NCBI RefSeq assembly: GCF_021601625.1
Contig: NZ_BQHR01000002.1
Location: 434,001 to 498,000 of the forward strand
Origin: Pseudomonas paraglycinae
Lineage (GTDB): Bacteria; Pseudomonadota; Gammaproteobacteria; Pseudomonadales; Pseudomonadaceae
Direction: 5' to 3'
DNA length: 64,000 bases
Part shown: piece after piece, positions 44,596 through 54,866 of the stretch
Layout: every line of letters begins with the position of its first letter
Numbering within the stretch: position 1 is the first letter of the stretch
Translations under genes and position numbers: made by a program
Notes under the pieces: model-generated
Told to the model about the DNA's origin: nothing
The model's database searches: none
The model's input: the letters and a program-made list of their open reading frames with translations, nothing else

Positions 44596-46056
44596 TCAGA
44601 ACAGCTTCATCTTCGGTGCTTCTTCTTTGAGCGGCTCGTTCTGCGCGGTCTGCGCATTCCAGCCACCGCCCAGGGCCTTGTACAGGTTGACCGCACTGGT
44701 CAGCTGCGCGAGGCGGTCGGTGATCAGCGATTGTTGCGCGCTGAACAGCTGACGCTGGGCATCAAGGAAGGTCAGGTTGCTGTCGACGCCAATGCGATAG
44801 CGACGCTCGGCCAGGCGGTAGTAATCCTGGTTGGCGGCGACGAAATCACGCTGGGCCTGCAACTGCTCGGTGTAGGTCTGGCGCGCTGCCAGGCCGTCGG
44901 CGACTTCCTGGAAGGCCGTTTGAATGGACTTCTCGTAGTTCGCCACGCCAATGTCCTTCTGGATCTTGGCGTAGTCGAGGCTGGCGCGCAGGCTGCCGGC
45001 GTTGAAGATCGGCAGGTTGATTTGCGGCTGGAACAGCCACGTGCCCGAACCGCCCTTGAACAGGCCGGACAGGTCCGGGCTCAGGCTGCCCGCGTTGGCG
45101 GTCAAGCTGATGCTCGGGAAGAACGCTGCACGGGCCGCGCCGATGTTGGCGTTGGCCGCCTTCAGGTTGTACTCGGCCTGAAGGATGTCCGGACGACGTT
45201 GCAGCAGATCCGACGGCAGGCCGGCCGGCACGTCGGCCAGCAGGTCATCCGACAGCGGTTTGGCCGCTTGCAGGTTGGCCGGTACGCCGGTGCCGAGCAG
45301 CAGGGTCAGGCTGTTTTCGTCCTGGGCGACCTGGCGGGTGTAACGCGCCAGTTGTGCCCGGGCGTTCTCAACCGAAGTACGCGACTGCGCCAGGTCCAGC
45401 GCCGAAGCCACACCGACTTCGTTGCTGCGGCTGGTCAGCTTGTAGCTTTCCTCGAAGGCACCGAGGGTGTCCTGAGTCAGCTTCAGCAGTTCCTTGTCGG
45501 CCTGCCAGGTCAGGTAGGCGTTGGCCACGCTGGCCACCAGGCTGATCTGGGTGCTGCGGCGCGCTTCTTCGGTGGCGAAGTATTGCTGCAGCGCTTGTTC
45601 GCTCAGGCTGCGAACCCGACCGAACAGGTCTAGTTCGTAGGCGCTGATGCCGACGGTGGCGGAGTAGGAGCTGGTGATGCTCGACTCACCGGTCTGCGAC
45701 GCACGGGCCGGAACCCGCTGACGGCTTCCGCTGGCATTGGCCGACACGGCCGGGAACAGGTCGGCGCGCTGGATGCGGTATTGAGCCGCATAGGCGTCGA
45801 TGTTCAGCGCCGCGACACGCAGGTCGCGGTTGTTTTCCAGGGCGACCTGGATCAGCTGTTGCAGGGCCGGGTCATGGAAAAACTGCTTCCAGCCCTGTTC
45901 GGCAGCGGCCTGCGCCGGTGCCTGGGCCGGCGAGTACGCCGGACCCTGCGGGTATTGGCCCGCCACCGGTGCTTCAGGCTGCTGATAATCCGGTATCAGC
46001 GAGCAACCGCTCAGCACGAAGGCGGCGACTGCGATGGAGAGTAGCGACTTGCTCAT
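44596..46056 (-). CDS. ttgC: Outer-membrane channel of RND efflux (TtgC/OprM/EmhC)
   Basis: 486 residues. Lipoprotein signal with lipobox LSGC (Cys18), then [17 protein letters not shown] (TolC-like) repeats, including GDLAQSR-type helices [19 protein letters not shown] and the second-repeat [22 protein letters not shown]. It completes the tripartite pump by reaching from the periplasm through the outer membrane. Overlaps the ttgB stop by four bases (start 46056, ttgB stop 46053). Confidence 0.94.
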   Translation of the reverse strand: MSKSLLSIAVAAFVLSGCSLIPDYQQPEAPVAGQYPQGPAYSPAQAPAQAAAEQGWKQFFHDPALQQLIQVALENNRDLRVAALNIDAYAAQYRIQRADLFPAVSANASGSRQRVPARASQTGESSITSSYSATVGISAYELDLFGRVRSLSEQALQQYFATEEARRSTQISLVASVANAYLTWQADKELLKLTQDTLGAFEESYKLTSRSNEVGVASALDLAQSRTSVENARAQLARYTRQVAQDENSLTLLLGTGVPANLQAAKPLSDDLLADVPAGLPSDLLQRRPDILQAEYNLKAANANIGAARAAFFPSISLTANAGSLSPDLSGLFKGGSGTWLFQPQINLPIFNAGSLRASLDYAKIQKDIGVANYEKSIQTAFQEVADGLAARQTYTEQLQAQRDFVAANQDYYRLAERRYRIGVDSNLTFLDAQRQLFSAQQSLITDRLAQLTSAVNLYKALGGGWNAQTAQNEPLKEEAPKMKLF

Positions 46057-49000
46057 TGGCCAGCCTCTTTAGGAGTTTCTATGGTGTCATCCTTGCCGGC
46101 GTTTTTGCGCTGACCCATGGACGACACAGTGACGAAGAACAGTGGAACCCAGAAAATCGCCAGGATCGTTGCGGTGAGCATACCGCCAATCACGCCGGTA
46201 CCGATCGCGTGTTGACTGCCCGAGCCTGCGCCGGTGGAGATAGCCAACGGTACAACACCGAGGACGAAGGCCAGCGACGTCATGATGATCGGTCGCAGAC
46301 GCATGCGGCAGGCTTCGATGGCCGCATCGCGCAGACTGCGTCCCTGCTCGTGCAATTCCTTGGCGAACTCGACGATCAGAATGGCGTTTTTAGCCGCCAG
46401 ACCAATGGTCGTCAACAGACCCACCTGGAAGTACACGTCGTTCGACAGACCGCGCAGGCTGGTGGCCATCAACGCACCGATGATCCCCAGCGGTACCACG
46501 AGCATGACCGCGATCGGAATCGACCAGCTTTCATACAGCGCCGCCAGACACAGGAACACCATCAGCAGCGACAGGGCGTACAGCGCCGGAGCCTGCGAGC
46601 CGGACAGGCGTTCTTCGTACGACAGACCGGTCCACGAGATACCCACGCCGGCCGGCAGTTTCTTGGCAATCGCCTCGACTTCGGCCATCGCTTCACCGGT
46701 GGAGTAACCCGGCGCCGGGGCACCAAGGATCTCGACCGCTTCAACGCCGTTGTAACGCGCCAGCTTCGGCGAACCGTAGATCCACTCGCCCTTGGCGAAT
46801 GCGGAGAATGGAACCATGGTGCCGGAGGCGTTGCGCACGTACCACTTCTTCAGGTCTTCCGGGCTCATGCGCGAGTCTGGCCGGCCCTGCACGTACACCT
46901 TCTTCACCCGACCACGGTCGATGAAGTCGTTGACGTAGCTACTGCCCAATGCAATCGACAGGGTGTTGTTGATGTCGGAGATCGTAATGCCCAGGGCACT
47001 GGCCTTCTCGTCGTCGATTTCCAGCTGGAATTGCGGCTCGTCGTTCAGACCGTTCGGACGGACCTGGGTGAGCACCTTGCTCTGCGCGGCCATGCCGAGG
47101 AACTGGTTGCGTGCAGCCATCAACTTCTCGTGACCGATACCGGCGCGGTCCTGCAGGAACACGTCGAAACCGGTGGCGTTACCCAGCTCCAGTACTGCTG
47201 GCGGGGCGAAGGCGAACACCATCGCATCGCGGAAGCTGAAGAAGTGCTGCTGGGCGCGGGCGGCGAGTTTGAACACGCTGTTGTCGGCGTTACGTTCGTC
47301 CCACGGCTTGAGCATGATGAACGCCATGCCCGAGCTCTGGCCACGGCCGGCGAAGTTGAAGCCGGTCACGGTGAACACCGAGGCTACGGCGTCGCCTTCA
47401 CCGCCATCCTTGGTCGGACGCAGCAGGAATTCACGCATTTCATCCACCACCACCTGAGTGCGCTGGGCACTGGAACCGGCTGGCGTCTGCACCTGGGCGA
47501 ACAGAACGCCCTGGTCTTCTTCCGGCAGGAACGCGGTCGGAATGCGGGTGAACAGCCAGATCATGCCGACCACGATCAGCAGGTAGGCCAGCAGGTACGG
47601 TGCCTTGCGCGACAGCATGTTGCCGACACCGCGCTCGTAGCTGTTGACGCCTCGGTCGAAATTGCGGTTGAACCAGCCGAAGAAACCTTTTTTCGGCGTG
47701 CCGTGCTCACCGTGCGGAATCGCCTTGAGCATGGTGGCGCACAGCGCCGGGGTGAAGATCAGCGCGACCAGTACCGACAACGCCATGGCCGACACGATGG
47801 TGATCGAGAACTGCTTGTAGATCACACCGGTGGAGCCGCTGAAGAACGCCATCGGCAGCAATACCGCCGACAGTACCAGGGCGATACCGACCAGGGCGCC
47901 CTGGATCTGGCCCATGGATTTCTTGGTCGCTTCCTTCGGTGACAAGCCTTCTTCGCTCATCACCCGTTCGACGTTTTCCACCACGACGATGGCGTCGTCC
48001 ACCAGCAAGCCGATGGCCAATACCATACCGAACATGGTCAGGGTGTTGATGCTGAAACCGGCCGCCGCGAGGATGCCGAACGTACCGAGCAATACCACCG
48101 GCACGGTCATCGTGGTGATAACCGTGGCGCGGAAGTTCTGCAGGAACAGGAACATCACCAGGAACACCAGCGCAATCGCTTCGACCAGGGTGTGAACCAC
48201 GCCTTTGATCGACTCGGTCACCACCGGGGTGGTGTCGTACGGGAACACCACTTCCATGCCTTGCGGGAAGAACGGCTTGAGGTCGTCAATCGTCTTGCGC
48301 AGTGCTTTTGCAGTGTCGAGGGCGTTGGCGCCGTTGGCCAGTTTCACCGCCAGACCGGAAGCCGGGCTGCCGTTGAACTGGGCGCTGATCGCATAGTTCT
48401 CGCCACCCAGGCCGACGTCGGCGACGTCTTTCAAGCGAACCTGCGAGCCGTCCTTGTTGACCTTGAGCAGAATCTCTTTGAACTGCTCGGCGGTCTGCAG
48501 ACGGGTCTTGCCGATGATCGTGGCGTTCAGTTGCTGGCCCTGCACGGCAGGCAAGCCGCCGAGCTGACCGGACGACACCTGGACGTTCTGCGCCGCAATC
48601 GCGGTTTTCACGTCGACCGGGGTCAGGTTGAAGTTGTTCAACTTGGCCGGGTCGAGCCAGATGCGCATCGCGTACTGGGCACCGAAGACCTGGAAGTCAC
48701 CGACACCGGCGGTCCGCGAGATCGGGTCCTGCATGTTCGACACGATGTAGTTGGACAGGTCGTCCTTGGTCATGCTGCCGTCACGCGACACCACGCCGAT
48801 CACCAGCAGGAAGTTCTTCACTGCCTTGGTCACGCGGATACCCTGTTGCTGCACTTCCTGCGGCAGCAGCGGGGTGGCCAGGTTCAGCTTGTTCTGGACC
48901 TGGACCTGCGCGGTGTCGGAGTTGGTGCCCTGCTCGAAGGTCGCGGTGATGGTCATGCTGCCGTCGGAGTTACTTTCCGAGGACACATAACGCAGGTTGT

Positions 49001-49217
49001 CGATACCGTTGAGTTGCTGCTCGATCACTTGGACCACGGTGTCCTGAACCGTCTGTGCCGAAGCACCCGGGTAGGTCACGGAGATCGCAATGGCCGGTGG
49101 CGCAATGCTCGGGTACTGGTTGATCGGCAGTTTCAGGATCGAAAGTGCCCCGACCAGCATGATCACCAGGGCAATTACCCAGGCGAAAATCGGACGGTCG
49201 ATGAAAAATTTTGACAT
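46053..49217 (-). CDS. ttgB: RND efflux transporter (TtgB/MexB/EmhB)
   Basis: 1054 residues, HAE1 RND family. Twelve membrane helices with the proton-relay pair of aspartates in [19 protein letters not shown] (helix 4), two large periplasmic domains, and the closing [17 protein letters not shown]. It exports antibiotics, solvents, dyes and aromatic hydrocarbons. In P. fluorescens the homologue EmhB exports polycyclic aromatics. 3 bases separate it from ttgA. Confidence 0.95.
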   Translation of the reverse strand: MSKFFIDRPIFAWVIALVIMLVGALSILKLPINQYPSIAPPAIAISVTYPGASAQTVQDTVVQVIEQQLNGIDNLRYVSSESNSDGSMTITATFEQGTNSDTAQVQVQNKLNLATPLLPQEVQQQGIRVTKAVKNFLLVIGVVSRDGSMTKDDLSNYIVSNMQDPISRTAGVGDFQVFGAQYAMRIWLDPAKLNNFNLTPVDVKTAIAAQNVQVSSGQLGGLPAVQGQQLNATIIGKTRLQTAEQFKEILLKVNKDGSQVRLKDVADVGLGGENYAISAQFNGSPASGLAVKLANGANALDTAKALRKTIDDLKPFFPQGMEVVFPYDTTPVVTESIKGVVHTLVEAIALVFLVMFLFLQNFRATVITTMTVPVVLLGTFGILAAAGFSINTLTMFGMVLAIGLLVDDAIVVVENVERVMSEEGLSPKEATKKSMGQIQGALVGIALVLSAVLLPMAFFSGSTGVIYKQFSITIVSAMALSVLVALIFTPALCATMLKAIPHGEHGTPKKGFFGWFNRNFDRGVNSYERGVGNMLSRKAPYLLAYLLIVVGMIWLFTRIPTAFLPEEDQGVLFAQVQTPAGSSAQRTQVVVDEMREFLLRPTKDGGEGDAVASVFTVTGFNFAGRGQSSGMAFIMLKPWDERNADNSVFKLAARAQQHFFSFRDAMVFAFAPPAVLELGNATGFDVFLQDRAGIGHEKLMAARNQFLGMAAQSKVLTQVRPNGLNDEPQFQLEIDDEKASALGITISDINNTLSIALGSSYVNDFIDRGRVKKVYVQGRPDSRMSPEDLKKWYVRNASGTMVPFSAFAKGEWIYGSPKLARYNGVEAVEILGAPAPGYSTGEAMAEVEAIAKKLPAGVGISWTGLSYEERLSGSQAPALYALSLLMVFLCLAALYESWSIPIAVMLVVPLGIIGALMATSLRGLSNDVYFQVGLLTTIGLAAKNAILIVEFAKELHEQGRSLRDAAIEACRMRLRPIIMTSLAFVLGVVPLAISTGAGSGSQHAIGTGVIGGMLTATILAIFWVPLFFVTVSSMGQRKNAGKDDTIETPKEAGQ

Positions 49218-49220
49218 GGA

Positions 49221-50378
49221 TTACTCCCCTTTGCCGCCGGCGGCTTTGTCAGCTGCCTGTGCGGGGGCCGGGTTCTTGTTGCCGACATTGGTCGCTTCGG
49301 TCGGTTTGACCTCAACACCCGGTTTGACGAATTGCAGCCCTTCGGTGATCAGGCGATCGCCAGCCTTCAGGCCGTCTTCGATCAGCCACTGGCTGCCGAC
49401 AGTGCGGCTGGCCTTGAGCTGGCGCAGTTCGACTTTGTTGTCCGGGCCGACGACCAGCGCGGTCGGGGTGCCTTTGAGGTCGCGGGTCACGCCTTGCTGC
49501 GGTGCGAGGATCGCGGCGCTGTTCACGCCGGCCTGCAACTGTGCGTGGACGAACATGCCCGGCAGCAGGGTGTGATCCGGGTTCGGGAACACCGCGCGCA
49601 GGGTCACGGAACCGGTGGTCTGATCGACCGACACTTCGGAGAATTCCAGCTTACCGTCGAGCTTGTACTGGCTGCCGTCTTCGAGGGTCAGCTTGACCGC
49701 AGCGGCGTTGTCGCCAGCCTTTTGCAGGCGGCCACTTTCCAGTTCGCGGCGCAGTTCCAGCAATTCGACCGAGGACTGGGTGACGTCGACGTAGATCGGG
49801 TCCAGTTGCTGGATCACGGCCATCGCGTCGGTCTGGCCGCTGCTGACCAGCGCGCCTTCGGTCACCGAAGAGCGGCCGATACGACCGGAGATCGGTGCGT
49901 AGACCTTGGTGTAGCGCACGTTGATCTGTGCGGTCTGCAACGACGCTTCCGATTGCAGGCGGTTGGCCACGGCGGTGTCGTATTCCTGACGGCTGACGGC
50001 CTGCTCGTCGACCAGTTGTTTGTAGCGGTCGGAGATCGACTTGGTCGAACGCAGGTTGGCTTCGGCGCTTTTCAGGGTCGCTTCATAGACCGACGGATCG
50101 ATCTGATACAGCTGCTGGCCGGCTTTGACATCGCCGCCTTCCTTGAACAGACGCTTGAGAATGATGCCGTTGACCTGCGGACGAACTTCGGCGATGCGGA
50201 ACGCACTGGTGCGGCCCGGCAGTTCGGAAGTCAGGGTAAAGGCTTGTGGTTGCAGGGTGACGACGCCGACCTGAGGAGGTGGTGCGGCGGGAGCCGCCTC
50301 TTCCTTTTTACATCCGCTGAGCAGCGATGCCAGGGCGACGGCAGTGACCAGAGCGGTAACAGCTGGCTTGAATTGCAT
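49221..50378 (-). CDS. ttgA: RND periplasmic adaptor (TtgA/MexA/EmhA)
   Basis: 385 residues from the ATG at 50378 with GAGG six bases upstream; an upstream in-frame start at 50414 would place a non-signal sequence before the lipoprotein signal MQFKPAVTALVTAVALASLLSGC. Lipobox LLSGC. HlyD/MFP hallmarks: VNGIILKRLFKEGGDVKAGQQLYQIDPSVYEA (lipoyl) and the RSVGRLRV-like PISGRIGRSSVTEGALVSSGQ. Bridges TtgB and TtgC in the periplasm. First gene of the operon, divergent from ttgR. Confidence 0.94.
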   Translation of the reverse strand: MQFKPAVTALVTAVALASLLSGCKKEEAAPAAPPPQVGVVTLQPQAFTLTSELPGRTSAFRIAEVRPQVNGIILKRLFKEGGDVKAGQQLYQIDPSVYEATLKSAEANLRSTKSISDRYKQLVDEQAVSRQEYDTAVANRLQSEASLQTAQINVRYTKVYAPISGRIGRSSVTEGALVSSGQTDAMAVIQQLDPIYVDVTQSSVELLELRRELESGRLQKAGDNAAAVKLTLEDGSQYKLDGKLEFSEVSVDQTTGSVTLRAVFPNPDHTLLPGMFVHAQLQAGVNSAAILAPQQGVTRDLKGTPTALVVGPDNKVELRQLKASRTVGSQWLIEDGLKAGDRLITEGLQFVKPGVEVKPTEATNVGNKNPAPAQAADKAAGGKGE

Positions 50379-50644
50379 GAAGATCCTCGGGTCAGGCGCG
50401 CGAAAAGCGCACAAGAAGTGTGGAAGGGTAAAAAAGGGTTACCGGGTGGATAAGTAGCTTGCTAAGGAATATACTTACGTTCATGGTTGTTTGTAAACAC
50501 CTTGGCGTCGTATCCACCCTGTTACAAAAGTCGTCGCAAGGTCTGAAATTGTAGGCCGGGGAGCCGATCCGCGAGAGATCAACCCTTTTTTATTCAGCGG
50601 ATATCCAGCCATCCCTGAAACATCCTGTTTGAGGTTTTACTGCC
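50379..50644. promoter_or_regulatory. ttgA-ttgR divergent promoter region with TtgR-type operator
   Basis: 266 bases. The operator lies at 50469-50500, where the plus strand reads ATACTTACGTTCATGGTTGT then TTGTAAACAC. The complement TGTTTACAAACAACCATGAA closely matches the TtgR operator of P. putida as I recall it. It lies about 90 bases from ttgA and 145 from ttgR. Binding there would repress both directions. Confidence 0.8.
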
Positions 50645-51277
50645 ATGGTTCGTCGTACCAAAGAGGAAGCTCAGGAAACGCGCAGCCAGATTCTCGAAGC
50701 GGCCGAGAAGGCCTTCTATGAGCGGGGCGTGGCCCGCACGACCCTGTCGGACATCGCCACCCTGGCCGGGGTGACGCGCGGTGCCATCTACTGGCACTTC
50801 AGCAACAAGGCCGATTTGCTGCAAGCCATGCTCGATACCCTGCATGAGCCGCTGGACGAACTGGCCAAGGCCAGCGAAAGCGAAGACGAGCCCGATCCGC
50901 TGGGCTGCATGCGCAAATTGCTCATTCATTTGTTTCATCAAGTTGCGCTGGACCCGAAGACCCGGCGTATCAACGAAATTCTGTTTCATAAGTGCGAGTT
51001 CACCGATGAAATGTGCGATCTGCGCCAACAGCGCCGGACCGCCAGCCTCGATTGCAATGTGCGGATCGCGCTGACATTGAGTAATGCGGTCAATCGTGGG
51101 CAGTTGCCGGCAGACCTCGACACTGCCCGGGCAGCCATCAGCATTCACGCCTATATTGATGGCCTCCTTTATGGATGGCTATTGGCGCCAGACAGCTTCG
51201 AACTGTACGCCGAGGCCGAGCGCTGGGTCGATACCGGGCTGGACATGCTGCGCCTGAGCCCCAGCCTGCGCAAATGA
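50645..51277 (+). CDS. ttgR: TetR-family repressor of the efflux operon (TtgR/EmhR)
   Basis: 210 residues, the length of TtgR. The N-terminus [20 protein letters not shown] and the helix-turn-helix [29 protein letters not shown] are close to TtgR, as is [21 protein letters not shown] in the ligand pocket and the C-terminus [18 protein letters not shown]. It represses ttgABC until drugs or flavonoids bind. EmhR is the P. fluorescens homologue. TTACTGCC precedes the ATG, a weak ribosome site. Confidence 0.94.
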   Translation: MVRRTKEEAQETRSQILEAAEKAFYERGVARTTLSDIATLAGVTRGAIYWHFSNKADLLQAMLDTLHEPLDELAKASESEDEPDPLGCMRKLLIHLFHQVALDPKTRRINEILFHKCEFTDEMCDLRQQRRTASLDCNVRIALTLSNAVNRGQLPADLDTARAAISIHAYIDGLLYGWLLAPDSFELYAEAERWVDTGLDMLRLSPSLRK

Positions 51278-51475
51278 AACAAAATTCGTTATTGGATCAG
51301 TTTGTGTCAATGACAGAGGAGGGTGAAGATCCCTGTTCACTCGCCCCGCTGCAACGGGATGCTTTTATATACCTCTGCGGCACGGGTTGATATGTAGCGA
51401 GCTACGTATTTTGTAGGGATTTTGTGTCGAGCCTGTGAACGAATGTGAGCGGCTCGCCCACCCGGCGACCAATAG

Positions 51476-51507
51476 AAAGCCCCCGACTCTCGCGAGTCGG
51501 GGGCTTT
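51476..51507. terminator. Bidirectional terminator between ttgR and xenB
   Basis: AAAGCCCCCGACTC-TCGC-GAGTCGGGGGCTTT, a 14-base stem with short A and T tails. It lies 20 bases after the xenB stop (minus) and about 200 bases after ttgR (plus). Confidence 0.88.
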
Positions 51508-51526
51508 TGTGTTTCTGCGGTGCGGC

Positions 51527-52576
51527 TTACAGCGTCGGGTAGTCGAGGTAGCCGACCGCGCCTTTGCCGTAGAAGGTTTCCGGGTGCGGTTCGTTCAGCG
51601 GCGCATCCGCCTTCAAACGAGCCGGCAGGTCCGGGTTGGCAATGAACGGGATGCCGAATGCCACGGCGTCAGCCTTGCCCTCGGCCAGCCACGCGTTGGC
51701 GCTGTCCTTGGTGAAGCGTTCGTTGGCGATGTACGCGCCGCCGAAGGCTTCTTTCAGTTGTGGGCCGAGGCTGTCGGCACCTTCTTTCTCGCGGGAGCAG
51801 ATGAAGGCGATGCCACGCTTGCCCAGCTCGCGGGCGACGTAGGTGAAGGTTTCGGCCAGGTTGTCGTCACCCATGTCGTGGGAGTCGGCGCGCGGTGCCA
51901 GGTGTACGCCGACACGGCCGGCGCCCCAGACTTCGATCGCGGCGTCGGTCACTTCCAGCAGCAGGCGGGCGCGGTTTTCCAGGGAGCCGCCGTAGATATC
52001 GGTGCGCTGGTTGGTGCTGCTTTGCAGGAACTGGTCGAGCAGGTAGCCGTTGGCGCCGTGGATTTCCACGCCGTCGAAACCGGCTGCCTTGGCGTTCTCT
52101 GCACCGACGCGGTAAGCGTCGACGATGTCGGCGATTTCAGCGGTTTCCAGTGCGCGCGGGGTTGGATAGTCGGCCAGCGGGCGAACCAGGCTGACATGGC
52201 CTTTTGGCTGGATGGCGCTCGGTGCAACCGGCGTTTCGCCGTTCAGGTACGACGGGTGGGAGATCCGGCCGACGTGCCACAGTTGCAGGACGATCTTGCC
52301 GCCGGCGGCGTGAACGGCTTTGGTCACGTTGGTCCAGCCGCGCACCTGATCGTTGGACCAGATGCCCGGGGTGTCCGGGTAGCCGACGCCCATCGGGGTC
52401 ACCGAGGTGGCTTCGCTGAGGATCAGGCCGGCCGAGGCGCGCTGTACGTAGTACTCGGCCATCAGCGCGTTGGGTACGCGGCCTTCGTCGGCGCGGCAGC
52501 GGGTCAGCGGCGCCATGATGATGCGGTTGGACAGCTCAAGGTCGCCCAGTTTGATCGGATCGAAAATTGTTGCCAT
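51527..52576 (-). CDS. xenB: Old Yellow Enzyme-type ene-reductase, XenB-like
   Basis: 349 residues from the ATG at 52576 (MATIFDPIKLGDLELSNRIIMAPLTRCRADEGRVP in the protein), GAGG ten bases before; three codons more are open upstream but lack a site. FMN/TIM-barrel OYE: GKIVLQLWHVGR, EIHGANGYLLDQFLQSSTNQRTDIYGGS (HxxN catalytic motif and FMN loop) and GADSLGPQLKEAFGG. XenB from P. putida/fluorescens reduces nitroglycerin, TNT and other activated alkenes or nitro compounds with NADPH. Last gene of an arsR-MFS-xenB operon. Confidence 0.93.
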   Translation of the reverse strand: MATIFDPIKLGDLELSNRIIMAPLTRCRADEGRVPNALMAEYYVQRASAGLILSEATSVTPMGVGYPDTPGIWSNDQVRGWTNVTKAVHAAGGKIVLQLWHVGRISHPSYLNGETPVAPSAIQPKGHVSLVRPLADYPTPRALETAEIADIVDAYRVGAENAKAAGFDGVEIHGANGYLLDQFLQSSTNQRTDIYGGSLENRARLLLEVTDAAIEVWGAGRVGVHLAPRADSHDMGDDNLAETFTYVARELGKRGIAFICSREKEGADSLGPQLKEAFGGAYIANERFTKDSANAWLAEGKADAVAFGIPFIANPDLPARLKADAPLNEPHPETFYGKGAVGYLDYPTL

Positions 52577-52608
52577 GAGATACAACCCTCGTGAGGTAAG
52601 TGAGTGAA

Positions 52609-53772
52609 TCAGTTAGCGGTGGCCAGCTCGGGATTGCCGTTCTGGCGGAATGTGATCAGGGTTACCAGCAGTGCCAGGACCGCGAGTGCTGCGGCAGCAA
52701 GAGGCACGCTGGTCAGGCCGTAGCCGTGGGCGATGACGCTGCCGCCGACCCAGGCGCCGAGGGCGTTGCCGACGTTGAAGGCGCCGATGTTCAGGGTCGA
52801 CACCAGGTTCGGTGCGGCCTGGCCGTAGGTCACGACGTTCACTTGCAGGGCCGGTACGGCGGCGAAGCACGCGGTGGCCCAGAGGAACAGGGTGATTTCG
52901 GTCGGGATCAGCGCGATGCTGGTCCAGGTCAGGACGGTGGAGGTCACGGCCATGGCGATGAACACGCCGATCAGCGTCGCGGCCAGGCCCTTGTCAGCCA
53001 GTTTGCCGCCGATGATGTTGCCGACGGTCAGGCCCAGGCCGATGAGCATCAGAGTCCAGGTCACGCCACGGGGCGAGACACCGGTGACATCACCCAACAG
53101 CGGAGCGACGTAAGTGAACAGGGTGAACACCGAGGCGGCGAACAGCGCGGTCATGCTCAGCGACAGCCAGATACCGGCGCCTTTGAGCGCGGCCAGTTCG
53201 GCGCGCATGTCGAGTTTTTCTTCGTCACGCTTGGCCGGCAGGAAGCGGATCAGGCCGATCAGCGCGATCACACCGATCACGGTCACTGCCCAGAAGGTCG
53301 AGCGCCAGCCGGCTTCCTGACCGAGCGCAGTGCCCAGCGGTACGCCCAGCACGTTGGCCAGGGTCAGGCCGGTGAACATCAGGGCCACGGCCGAGGCGCG
53401 TTTGTTCGGCGCCACCAGGTTAGCCGCGACCACCGAACCGATGCCGAAGAACGCACCGTGGCAGAGGGCTGTAACGACACGGGCGAACATCAGCACGTTG
53501 TAATCAGTGGCGATGGCGCAGAGCAGGTTGCCGATAATGAAGATGCCCATCAGCGTAACCAGTGCAGCCTTGCGCGGCAGTTTTGCAGTGGCCATTGCCA
53601 TGAACGGTGCACCAATCGCCACGCCCAGGGCGTAGCCGGTCACCAGCCAGCCGGCGCCGGGGATCGACACACCGAGGTCGGCCGCCACATTGGGCAGCAG
53701 GCCCATGATGACGAACTCGGTGGTGCCGATGGCGAAGGCGCTCAAGGCGAGTATGAGTAGCGAGAGGGGCAT
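52609..53772 (-). CDS. MFS efflux transporter (AraJ/YdhP-like, drug:H+ antiporter)
   Basis: 387 residues, twelve membrane segments. DHA1-type: LSAFAIGTTEFVIMGLLPNVAADLGVSIPGAGWLVTGYALGVAIGAPFMA and the antiporter motif NVLGVPLGTALGQEAGWRSTFWAV. It lies between arsR (33 bases before) and xenB (32 bases after) on one strand. It probably exports electrophilic or toxic compounds that the regulator senses; the substrate is unknown. Confidence 0.9.
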   Translation of the reverse strand: MPLSLLILALSAFAIGTTEFVIMGLLPNVAADLGVSIPGAGWLVTGYALGVAIGAPFMAMATAKLPRKAALVTLMGIFIIGNLLCAIATDYNVLMFARVVTALCHGAFFGIGSVVAANLVAPNKRASAVALMFTGLTLANVLGVPLGTALGQEAGWRSTFWAVTVIGVIALIGLIRFLPAKRDEEKLDMRAELAALKGAGIWLSLSMTALFAASVFTLFTYVAPLLGDVTGVSPRGVTWTLMLIGLGLTVGNIIGGKLADKGLAATLIGVFIAMAVTSTVLTWTSIALIPTEITLFLWATACFAAVPALQVNVVTYGQAAPNLVSTLNIGAFNVGNALGAWVGGSVIAHGYGLTSVPLAAAALAVLALLVTLITFRQNGNPELATAN

Positions 53773-53805
53773 CGTTTGATCCTTTTGGCTGGCTGACGTT
53801 AAGGG

Positions 53806-54108
53806 TCAGAGCTCTTTGCTGAGGGTGCTGAGGAACGCCTGGATCACGTCCTCGTTGCGTTTGAAAAAGTGCCACTGGCCGGCTTTCTGGCTGCTGATCA
53901 GCCCGGCCCGTTGCAGGGTGGCCAGGTGGGCGGAAACGGTCGATTGCGACAGGCCGCAGCGTTGATCGATCTGCCCGGCGCAGATGCCGTACTCGTGGTT
54001 GTGGATCTGTTCCGGAAACTGGGCTTTCGGGTCTTTCAGCCAGTTGAGGATGTCTCGCCGTACTGGGTGTGCCAGGGCTTTTATTATTTCGTCGAGGTCA
54101 ATGTTCAT
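53806..54108 (-). CDS. ArsR-family regulator with Cys43/Cys51 near the recognition helix
   Basis: 100 residues. Winged-helix fold: LAHPVRRDILNWLKD, then the recognition helix GLSQSTVSAHLATLQRAGLIS (about 52-72). The metal-site motif ELCVC of metal-sensing ArsR proteins is missing. Instead two cysteines, 43 and 51, lie in YGICAGQIDQRCGLSQ, beside the recognition helix, suggesting a thiol switch for electrophiles or oxidants. Heads the operon with an MFS exporter and XenB; three operator-like repeats lie upstream (54138-54237). Confidence 0.9.
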   Translation of the reverse strand: MNIDLDEIIKALAHPVRRDILNWLKDPKAQFPEQIHNHEYGICAGQIDQRCGLSQSTVSAHLATLQRAGLISSQKAGQWHFFKRNEDVIQAFLSTLSKEL

Positions 54109-54137
54109 GGCTGGGTGCTCGTGATGTGTGTAGCGCT

Positions 54138-54237
54138 ATATCGCGATGAGGCGAACTTTATATCGGTACTTCGCGATACACCAATATGAATTTGATCTGA
54201 CGACCGCATAAATCGGTATATCGGGTTATAACGATAT
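54138..54237. promoter_or_regulatory. Repeated ATATCG-N8-CGATAY operators upstream of the arsR operon
   Basis: Three copies of ATATCG at 54138, 54160 and 54218. The second and third pair with CGATAC and CGATAT after exactly eight bases (54160-54179 and 54218-54237); the first has a degenerate right half. The first two are 22 bases apart, two helix turns. Symmetry and position suit a dimeric ArsR regulator acting on its own promoter, and possibly on acpH downstream. Confidence 0.75.
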
Positions 54238-54279
54238 GTGAGGTGTAAACAACCGCGGGCGCGGTGCTAAGCTGCGCCC

Positions 54280-54852
54280 ATGAACTATCTCGCACATTTA
54301 CACCTCGGTGGCCAGCGCCCCGGTCAACTGCTCGGCAGTCTGTATGGCGATTTCGTCAAAGGGCGGCTGCAAGGGCAGTTCGACCCGGAGATCGAGGCGG
54401 CGATTGCCCTGCATCGTCAGATCGACGTGTTCACTGATCGCCATCCATTGGTGGACGCGTCACTGGCGCGGTTTTCCACGACCCGTCGCCGTTACGCGGG
54501 CATCGTCCTCGACGTGTTTTTCGATCATTGCCTGGCCCGCGACTGGACGCAGTACGCCGACCGGCCGCTCGGTCAATTCACCACCGACGTCTACCGCGTG
54601 CTGTCCAGCGAGCGGCAATTGCCCGAGCGCCTGGCGAGGATCGCCCCGCACATGGTGGCCAATGACTGGTTGGGCTCGTATCAGGAGTTCGAAGTGCTGG
54701 AGCAGGTGTTGCGCGGCATCTCCCGACGCCTGACCCGGCCGGAAGAACTGGCGGGGGCGATGGATGAATTGCGGCGGTTGTATGAACCGTTGAGCGAAGA
54801 CTTCCGCTTGTTCTACCCACAGCTGCAGGACTTTGCCGGCCGGCAGCTGTAG
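54280..54852 (+). CDS. acpH: Acyl carrier protein phosphodiesterase AcpH (DUF479)
   Basis: 190 residues. NYLAHLHLGGQRPGQLLGSLYGDFVKGRL at the start, ALHRQIDVFTDRHPLVDASLARFS with the HxxxD metal ligands, and VLDVFFDHCLARDW. This is the AcpH family that removes 4'-phosphopantetheine from ACP with manganese. Ends close to the convergent olsA stop. Confidence 0.93.
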   Translation: MNYLAHLHLGGQRPGQLLGSLYGDFVKGRLQGQFDPEIEAAIALHRQIDVFTDRHPLVDASLARFSTTRRRYAGIVLDVFFDHCLARDWTQYADRPLGQFTTDVYRVLSSERQLPERLARIAPHMVANDWLGSYQEFEVLEQVLRGISRRLTRPEELAGAMDELRRLYEPLSEDFRLFYPQLQDFAGRQL

Positions 54853-54866
54853 GCAGAAGTCGCCGA

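Noticed and set aside
45918-47942. 674-codon open frame on the plus strand
   Set aside because: Antisense to ttgC/ttgB, both of which are unambiguous.
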